Source: Bacteroidota bacterium | GTDB taxonomy: Bacteria; Bacteroidota; Bacteroidia; 2-12-FULL-35-15 | Assembly (NCBI GenBank): GCA_025963715.1 | Contig: JAOQAG010000012.1 | Location: forward strand, 117,681 to 181,680 | Length of the DNA: 64,000 nt | Direction of reading: 5' to 3' | Shown here: positions 58,755 to 64,000 of the stretch, piece after piece | Layout of the letters: every line of letters starts with the position of its first letter | Position numbering within the stretch: position 1 is the first letter of the stretch | Notes under the pieces: generated by a model | What the model saw: the letters and a program-made list of their open reading frames with translations, nothing else | Told to the model about the DNA's origin: nothing | Databases searched by the model: none | Program-made: the position numbers and the translations under genes

Positions 58755-60726
58755 ATTTAGGTATAAAAAACTGCAAGGGATGTTTAAAAAATTGTCTTCC
58801 CAGGTACGCGATCACACTTCCGGTCCTTCTTAATTTGATGCCGCGTGATTTGATGGCAACCACCATTGCCAGTGAAAAACTCACCAGGATGTTTACCGTT
58901 CCGATCAGGATCACGCCTGCAATAGCCATTAACAAGTCTCGCACGTGAATGTGATCCATCGTCGCCGCAAGGCTTAAACCTAAATTTCCACTTGCAAATG
59001 TTACGTGCTGTATATCCAGCGGTAAGCCTAAGATGGCGCCGAAGAAAGCGACAAATGCCAGAAAAAAACCAAGAGTGAAATTTCCTGTCAGGCCGCCAAT
59101 GTTGTTGCCAATATACTCTCCAAACGCTTCCGTTCTTTTTTTGCCGATCACCTGCCTCAGGATCCGGTGCTTTTTAATGCGTGTGGAATATCCGCCGAAT
59201 ACATTTGCATTTTCGGCAATACCGGCTAAAATTCCGCAGATAAAAAGCATAACGCCTGCAATGGCTGCGTGCAGCAAACACAAGGAAGCAATAGGATTAA
59301 GATCATGAATTTTATGCACTGCCGATGCTTCCGTTGCAATGTGGTGCCCGGAGATCGCAAACCAGGCATAACTCAATCCCATCGACACGGGGAACGCAAT
59401 GATAAGATTACCCAGCACTGCAATGAACTGGCTGCGGAATACTTTAATGATAAAATCACCCAGCTCTTTTATTCCTTCCGACTCGCTCCTGTTCTCGATG
59501 GAATGTGCAATGGTAGCGGCTGTCATGGAAGGTTGCTTGGTTGCAAGTGTGCCGTGGATCAGCTGAATGCCAATAAAACCAAGCGAATAATTCAGCCCTT
59601 TTAAAAGCGTATCCTGCAGCAAAGGCAAATGAAGCGCATTGATCAGGTATTTGATGATCACCATAAAACCAACCACCAGTCCGCCTTTGAGCGCATCCCA
59701 AAACATTTGAAAATATTCTTTGGCAGTAGAAGTTACATAATGCTCGCCGATCTTACCGGTGTGCTCTGTGATCTGGAAGGCCAGCAACGACATGGTATCA
59801 TTAAAATAAGTGCGCAAACTATTTTTGAGATTTTCGGTGCGCACAATTTTTTTGGTAAGCCCGTACACATTTTCAACATACTCATTTTTATTCGTCACCA
59901 CCACCAGATGGATCAGGTCGTTCATCCGTTCAATACAACCTGTTAATTTCTGGATCACCAGCGTTAGCGCGATGCTGGTACCGTAAGTATTTTTGTTCTG
60001 TTTTATCTTTTCAATAAAATCAATGCAGGATTGGATCGCTGCAATGATCTTTTGATAGGTCTCTTCCGTTTTTTCAACTGTTACATTTTTATGCTCCAAT
60101 CCTTCGATCCAACGGTCGATGTGCTCATGCAGCAGCATAAACGGCGAGTTGATCTCCAGTACTTCGCTGTAATTTTTCACAATGTTCACATCAATGCTTA
60201 ACGAACAGATCACCTGCGAAATAATGTAAATGTTGCTCAACAAGTCATCCACCACTTGCTGTTCGGGCCCCAGCTCGTATACCGGCGTGATCTTCAATGA
60301 AAGTAAAAAATCGTTGACCGCTTGTGCTGATAGTAGTTCCAGCCAGATGTGATCAGTGCGTTTATGAAACACCCTGTTGATGATCCCTTTTAAATCGCCT
60401 GTGGATTCTACCTTTGGCAGGATCTTGGTGAACAGGCGCAGACGTAATTCGGACAACAGGCCTTTGGATGCTAAAAAGTTAACCTGTGTGAACAGCTCGG
60501 CTTTTTTTGATTCCACCACCAATGCCGCAATTTTAGAAGAAAAGATAACGTTCAATTCTTCATCTGCCTGCAATTGCTGTGTTACAGACGCTAATTTTGA
60601 GATGGTGCCCGAAACTTTAAACGGATTTGCCGGACGCAGCTGATCAATGAAATTACGCAGAAAAACAAGCGGATTTTGTGCCGAGATCTGTTCTTTATTG
60701 AGGATAAGTGTGAGCTGATCTGTCAT
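58753..60726 (-). CDS. Gcr-family membrane protein (annotated as site-specific recombinase in Pfam)
   Basis: This 657-residue protein has a helical soluble N-terminal half (~1-330) and ~6-7 membrane segments from ~345 to 640, including GGLVVGFMVIIKYLINALHLPLL, HGTLATKQPSMTAATIAHSI and GNNIGGLTGNFTLGFFLAFVAFFGAILGLPLDIQHVTFASGN. These match the Gcr/SpecificRecomb family. The family name comes from an early report on a gonococcal gene; the sequence has no known recombinase active site and looks like a membrane transporter or sensor. The function is unknown. It is flanked by the divergent icd gene and the SDR gene. Confidence 0.85.
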   Translation of the reverse strand: MTDQLTLILNKEQISAQNPLVFLRNFIDQLRPANPFKVSGTISKLASVTQQLQADEELNVIFSSKIAALVVESKKAELFTQVNFLASKGLLSELRLRLFTKILPKVESTGDLKGIINRVFHKRTDHIWLELLSAQAVNDFLLSLKITPVYELGPEQQVVDDLLSNIYIISQVICSLSIDVNIVKNYSEVLEINSPFMLLHEHIDRWIEGLEHKNVTVEKTEETYQKIIAAIQSCIDFIEKIKQNKNTYGTSIALTLVIQKLTGCIERMNDLIHLVVVTNKNEYVENVYGLTKKIVRTENLKNSLRTYFNDTMSLLAFQITEHTGKIGEHYVTSTAKEYFQMFWDALKGGLVVGFMVIIKYLINALHLPLLQDTLLKGLNYSLGFIGIQLIHGTLATKQPSMTAATIAHSIENRSESEGIKELGDFIIKVFRSQFIAVLGNLIIAFPVSMGLSYAWFAISGHHIATEASAVHKIHDLNPIASLCLLHAAIAGVMLFICGILAGIAENANVFGGYSTRIKKHRILRQVIGKKRTEAFGEYIGNNIGGLTGNFTLGFFLAFVAFFGAILGLPLDIQHVTFASGNLGLSLAATMDHIHVRDLLMAIAGVILIGTVNILVSFSLAMVVAIKSRGIKLRRTGSVIAYLGRQFFKHPLQFFIPK

Positions 60727-60862
60727 TTATTGGCATTTGTCTTTTTTACCCGTTTATTGAACCGTAAAAAACGTGTCCGGAAGCACAAAAATACTTTAAA
60801 TTCCCTGATAAATCCTAACAATTCCGTACAGAAAAGAATTGCAGAATGCCCTGTTTTTTCGC

Positions 60863-60892
60863 TTTGTAAATTCAATCTAAACCTTATATTTG
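60863..60892 (+). promoter_or_regulatory. Candidate Bacteroidota-type promoter for icd
   Basis: TTTG at 60863-60866 and TATATTTG at 60885-60892, separated by 18 nt, fit the -33/-7 pattern. The start codon is 126 nt downstream, giving a long A-rich 5' leader. Confidence 0.55.
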
Positions 60893-61018
60893 TACCGCTT
60901 TTTGAAAGGGAGAAGCAAGATCAAAGACACAAGAATCAAGACTTAAGAAGTTCATTAAGCTTTGAACCAAATAAACTAAAAACTGTAAACTAAAATAAAA
61001 CTCTAAACTATACTAAAA

Positions 61019-62251
61019 ATGAGCAAAATTAAAGTAGCCAACCCGGTGGTTGAATTAGATGGTGATGAAATGACGCGCATCATCTGGAAATTTATTAAAG
61101 ATAAATTGATCCTTCCTTACCTCGAGCTGGATATTAAATATTATGATCTGGGAGTTGAGCATCGCGATGCTACAAATGACCAGGTTACAATTGATTCAGC
61201 GGAAGCCATCAAAAAATACAACGTAGGGATCAAATGTGCTACCATTACTCCTGATGAAGAACGTGTAAAAGAATTCAGCTTAAAACAAATGTGGAAATCA
61301 CCAAACGGGACCATCCGTAATATTTTGGATGGGACGGTTTTTCGTGAACCGATCGTTTGTAAAAATGTACCGCGTTTGGTTCCAAACTGGACTGCCCCGA
61401 TTTGTATCGGCCGTCACGCTTTTGGCGATCAGTACCGTGCTACGGATTTTGTAACCAAAGGAAAAGGAAAATTAACCGTGAGCTTTACGCCGGAAGACGG
61501 CAGCGCTCCGCAAACATTTGAAGTGTTCAACTTTAAAGGCGATGGTGTTGCATTAACGATGTACAATACCGATGAGTCGATCAAAGGATTTGCTCACTCC
61601 TGCTTTAACACGGCATTATCAAAAGGATGGCCGCTGTACCTTTCTACAAAAAATACTATTTTGAAAAAATACGACGGCCGCTTCAAAGATATTTTTGAAG
61701 AGATCTATCAATCAGATTACAAAGCAAAATTTGAGGCTGCAAAAATTGTGTACGAGCACCGTTTGATCGACGACATGGTTGCATCTGCATTAAAATGGCA
61801 TGGTAATTTTGTTTGGGCTTGTAAAAATTATGATGGCGATGTACAATCGGATACGGTTGCACAAGGTTTTGGTTCATTGGGTTTAATGACTTCCGTACTG
61901 GTTACACCGGACGGAAAAACAATGGAAGCAGAAGCCGCGCATGGTACGGTAACACGTCACTATCGTGATCACCAGGCTGGCAAACCAACTTCTACCAACC
62001 CTATCGCATCTATTTTTGCATGGACACGCGGTTTGGAGTTCCGTGGTAAATTAGATAACAACCAGGAGTTAATTGATTTCTGCCACGCACTGGAACAAGT
62101 ATGTGTGGAAACAGTTGAGTCGGGTAAAATGACCAAAGACTTAGCCGTTTGTATCCATGGTAACAAAGTAAATCACGGTGAACATTATTTATACACCGAA
62201 GAATTTTTAACTGCATTGGATGAAAATTTAAAAGCAAAATTGAAAAAATAA
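61019..62251 (+). CDS. icd: NADP-dependent isocitrate dehydrogenase (eukaryote-like dimeric type)
   Basis: This 410-residue enzyme starts [30 protein letters not shown] and has [22 protein letters not shown] (~91-112; substrate-binding Ser and Arg), [30 protein letters not shown] (~249-278; catalytic and metal Asp) and [31 protein letters not shown] (~304-334). The last includes the GTVTRH nucleotide site with the R/H that favours NADP. This is the type II dimeric IDH of mitochondria and some bacteria, not the E. coli type. It oxidatively decarboxylates isocitrate to 2-oxoglutarate. It is ended by a strong hairpin terminator. Confidence 0.96.
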   Translation: MSKIKVANPVVELDGDEMTRIIWKFIKDKLILPYLELDIKYYDLGVEHRDATNDQVTIDSAEAIKKYNVGIKCATITPDEERVKEFSLKQMWKSPNGTIRNILDGTVFREPIVCKNVPRLVPNWTAPICIGRHAFGDQYRATDFVTKGKGKLTVSFTPEDGSAPQTFEVFNFKGDGVALTMYNTDESIKGFAHSCFNTALSKGWPLYLSTKNTILKKYDGRFKDIFEEIYQSDYKAKFEAAKIVYEHRLIDDMVASALKWHGNFVWACKNYDGDVQSDTVAQGFGSLGLMTSVLVTPDGKTMEAEAAHGTVTRHYRDHQAGKPTSTNPIASIFAWTRGLEFRGKLDNNQELIDFCHALEQVCVETVESGKMTKDLAVCIHGNKVNHGEHYLYTEEFLTALDENLKAKLKK

Positions 62252-62272
62252 TTTCCCGTTTTTTCTGAAATA

Positions 62273-62306
62273 AAAAAAGAGCCATTTTTAGAAATGGCTC
62301 TTTTTT
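62273..62306. terminator. Intrinsic terminator after icd
   Basis: AAAAAAGAGCCATTT pairs perfectly with AAATGGCTCTTTTTT around TTAG. Confidence 0.92.
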
Positions 62307-62369
62307 ATTGAAATAACTTATATTTGCAAAAACATCAACTAAAAAACAATAAATAAAAAATATAAAACT

Positions 62370-62753
62370 ATGGGATTAGGAAAAGAATTTAAAGAATTTG
62401 CCATGAAAGGCAATGTGATCGATCTGGCCGTAGGGGTTGTGATCGGTGGTGCTTTTGGTGGTATCGTGAAATCACTGGTAGATGATATTATCACACCGGC
62501 AATTTTAACACCTGCGTTAAAAGCAGCGCATTTGGCTGATCTCAGCCAGTTAGTAATTCCGGGAACGGCTATTAAATACGGAAATTTTATTTCCCAGATC
62601 ATCTCCTTTCTGTTAGTTGCATTTGCATTGTTCATGGTGATCAAAGGACTGAATGCCGCCAAGAAAAAAGAGGAAGCTGCGGCACCTCCCGTACCTGCCG
62701 GACCAACACAAGAAGAATTACTTACCCAGATCCGTGATCTGTTAAAAAAATAA
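62370..62753 (+). CDS. mscL: Large-conductance mechanosensitive channel
   Basis: This 127-residue protein has the typical N-terminus KEFKEFAMKGNVIDLAVGVVIGGAFGGIVKSLVDDIITPAI (4-44), covering the amphipathic helix and TM1 with its Gly-rich pore constriction, TM2 (FISQIISFLLVAFALFMVIKGLN, ~72-94) and a charged cytoplasmic helix after an AAPPVPAGP linker. MscL opens under hypo-osmotic stress to release solutes. A TATATTTG -7-like box lies at 62319-62326. The DUF3078 gene starts six bases after the stop, so both may share one message. Confidence 0.97.
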   Translation: MGLGKEFKEFAMKGNVIDLAVGVVIGGAFGGIVKSLVDDIITPAILTPALKAAHLADLSQLVIPGTAIKYGNFISQIISFLLVAFALFMVIKGLNAAKKKEEAAAPPVPAGPTQEELLTQIRDLLKK

Positions 62754-62759
62754 AGCGCG

Positions 62760-63785
62760 ATGAAAAAGTATAATTTATTATTTCTATTACTGATCATTAC
62801 CTGCTCTGTTTTTGCACAAAAACCGGATTCTACCAAACAAAAAGTGGATTCGATCCAGGTGAAGATCAACAAACTTGTATCTACAAAAGATTCGATCAAA
62901 GCGGCTGATACGATCCGCTACTGGAAAAAAGGTGGCATGATCGGGATCAACTTTGCACAATCGAGCTTTACTAATTGGGCTGCCGGTGGTGAAAATGCCA
63001 TTTCTGCAACGGGACTGGTGAATTTATTTGCAAATTATAAAAGAGACAAAACCACCTGGGATAATAACCTTGATCTTGCATACGGCTTGTTACAAAGTGG
63101 AACCGAAGGCATCCGCAAGAATGAGGATAAGATCGATTTTTCCTCCAAGTTCGGGCATTATGCATTTTTGGATCATTGGTATTATACGGCTTTGCTGAAT
63201 TTTAAAAGTCAGTTTGACAACGGTTATAATTACCCGGATGATTCTACGATCATCTCCCATTTTTTAGCGCCGGGATATGTGCTGGGTGCTCTCGGTTTGG
63301 ATTACAAAACAAAGGACAATAGTTTTTCATTTTTTGTTTCGCCGATCACTTCTAAAACAACCATTGTGAATGATCAGCGGTTGGCAAATGAAGGTGCTTA
63401 CGGCGTGGATAAAGCGGAATACGACAGTGTTGGCGGTGCTTATGTGGTGGTAAAAAAAGGCAAGCTGGTGCGGAATGAGTTTGGTGGATATGTGAAGATC
63501 GCGTATAAAAAAGACATCATCAAGAATGTGAGCCTGGCGACGAAGCTGGAGTTGTTTACAAATTATCTGGAAAATCCGCAGAATATTGATGTGAACTGGG
63601 AGCTGTTGCTGGCGATGAAGGTAAATCGTTTTATCACGGCAAGTGTAAGTACGCAAATGATCTATGATGACGATATTCCGGTGCCGGTGGAGCGCACGGA
63701 TGCGGCAGGTGTGAAGTATATGGGGACTGGGCCGAGGTTGCAGTTTAAAGAAGTGATTGCGGTTGGTATTTCTTATAAGTTTTAA
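62760..63785 (+). CDS. DUF3078 family outer-membrane or periplasmic protein
   Basis: This 341-residue protein has a signal peptide (MKKYNLLFLLLIITCSVFAQ). After a charged linker comes WKKGGMIGINFAQSSFTNWAAGGENAISATGLVNLFANYK (~55-94), the signature of DUF3078, then alternating beta-strands such as KIDFSSKFGHYAFLDHWYYTALLNFKSQFDNGY. The C-terminal GISYKF ends in an aromatic residue like outer-membrane barrels. The function of DUF3078 is unknown. The gene directly follows mscL and ends at an intrinsic terminator. Confidence 0.9.
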   Translation: MKKYNLLFLLLIITCSVFAQKPDSTKQKVDSIQVKINKLVSTKDSIKAADTIRYWKKGGMIGINFAQSSFTNWAAGGENAISATGLVNLFANYKRDKTTWDNNLDLAYGLLQSGTEGIRKNEDKIDFSSKFGHYAFLDHWYYTALLNFKSQFDNGYNYPDDSTIISHFLAPGYVLGALGLDYKTKDNSFSFFVSPITSKTTIVNDQRLANEGAYGVDKAEYDSVGGAYVVVKKGKLVRNEFGGYVKIAYKKDIIKNVSLATKLELFTNYLENPQNIDVNWELLLAMKVNRFITASVSTQMIYDDDIPVPVERTDAAGVKYMGTGPRLQFKEVIAVGISYKF

Positions 63786-63820
63786 AAAAAAATCCTCATT
63801 GAAAAATGAGGATTTTTTTT
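63786..63820 (+). terminator. Intrinsic terminator after the DUF3078 gene
   Basis: AAAAAAATCCTCATT pairs with AATGAGGATTTTTTT around GAAA, directly after the stop codon. Confidence 0.9.
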
Positions 63821-63835
63821 GTGATATATTTTTAA

Positions 63836-63946
63836 CCTTGTCACTTTTTGGCGGCCAAAAAGTAACCAAAAAACCTTTTAATCTTGTAAGGCGATCTCTT
63901 CTTCCGCTCCCGCTCAGAAGAACCACGGCTAATAATTGCCATTAGT
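63836..63946. repeat. Relative of the terminal-inverted-repeat element (partial)
   Basis: CTTTTTGGCGGCCAAAAAG, then TAAC...AAAAACCTTTT, CTTGTAAGG and TTCCGCT follow the same order as part of copy B (49240-49310). The terminal ATGTAGGTTT repeat is not seen here, so this is a diverged or truncated relative. Nothing else is recognised up to 64000. Confidence 0.5.
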
Positions 63947-64000
63947 TCTTTTCCCTTGATTTGATACTAATTAAACTTTTCACACACAACATAACACCAG

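Noticed and set aside
58753..60726. Functional site-specific recombinase
   Set aside because: Despite the family name, the protein has many membrane helices and no tyrosine or serine recombinase active site. No att-like sites or cargo are near.

Overview
The window reads as chromosomal DNA of a Bacteroidota bacterium. The main evidence is four secreted proteins or protein families typical of that phylum: type IX secretion (T9SS) sorting domains of type A (the cytochrome at 2163-4112 and the repeat protein at 33170-34417) and type B/gliding-motility C-terminal type (52863-56006), a DUF3078 protein, an M61 glycyl aminopeptidase, and YfhO. Several starts are TTG with A-rich leaders instead of Shine-Dalgarno sites, and some promoters fit the Bacteroidota -33 TTTG / -7 TAnnTTTG pattern. 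The order cannot be fixed from sequence alone. No rRNA, tRNA, CRISPR array or prophage module was seen.

Layout. 1-9.9 kb: a truncated FG-GAP/ASPIC-UnbV surface protein, a five-haem T9SS-exported cytochrome, an MtfA-like peptidase with RidA, three small membrane proteins and an M61 peptidase. 10-18.5 kb: thioredoxin, a lipoprotein, dihydrolipoyl dehydrogenase, small proteins, an RsmB-type rRNA methyltransferase and RecR. 18.5-27.3 kb: a glycosyltransferase fused to half of a sugar-phosphate transferase, a Y-family polymerase, DUF72, an SRAP protein, a tandem OmpA protein and one of two paralogous secreted proteins. 27.6-33 kb: a MoxR ATPase and three SurA/PpiD-like periplasmic chaperones. 34.5-36 kb: guaB. 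36.2-48.9 kb: a twelve-gene operon for pseudaminic acid (Pse) and its export. It contains PseB, PseC, a PseF-type cytidylyltransferase, fused PseG-PseH and PseI, plus a methylase, a dioxygenase, an MBOAT acyltransferase with an SGNH-like partner, a hexapeptide acyltransferase, a DUF115/MptE-like protein and a flippase. 50-64 kb: YfhO, a large T9SS type B Ig-repeat protein, a 2OG-Fe(II) oxygenase, a short-chain dehydrogenase, a Gcr-family membrane protein, isocitrate dehydrogenase, MscL and a DUF3078 protein.

The most unusual content is intergenic. Two 371-bp elements (16074-16444 and 22072-22442) each carry a 97-codon GIY-YIG nuclease gene set between two inverted 29-nt hairpins whose outer ends are CTGTCAT and ATGACAG. 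The hairpin-to-start and stop-to-hairpin distances match in both. Two 83-bp doublets (27377-27459 and 50029-50111) keep both hairpins and the element ends but have 25 bp in place of the gene. Hairpin stems differ between loci by paired, compensatory changes. By analogy with REPINs and their RAYT transposases, this looks like a nuclease-driven palindromic element with non-autonomous derivatives. A second, unrelated ~500-bp element with 23-bp terminal inverted repeats occurs twice (10499-10984 and 49205-49715). Composite modules with hairpin terminators follow several stop codons, and a long inverted repeat built on CCACATAAGG recurs at four or more loci.
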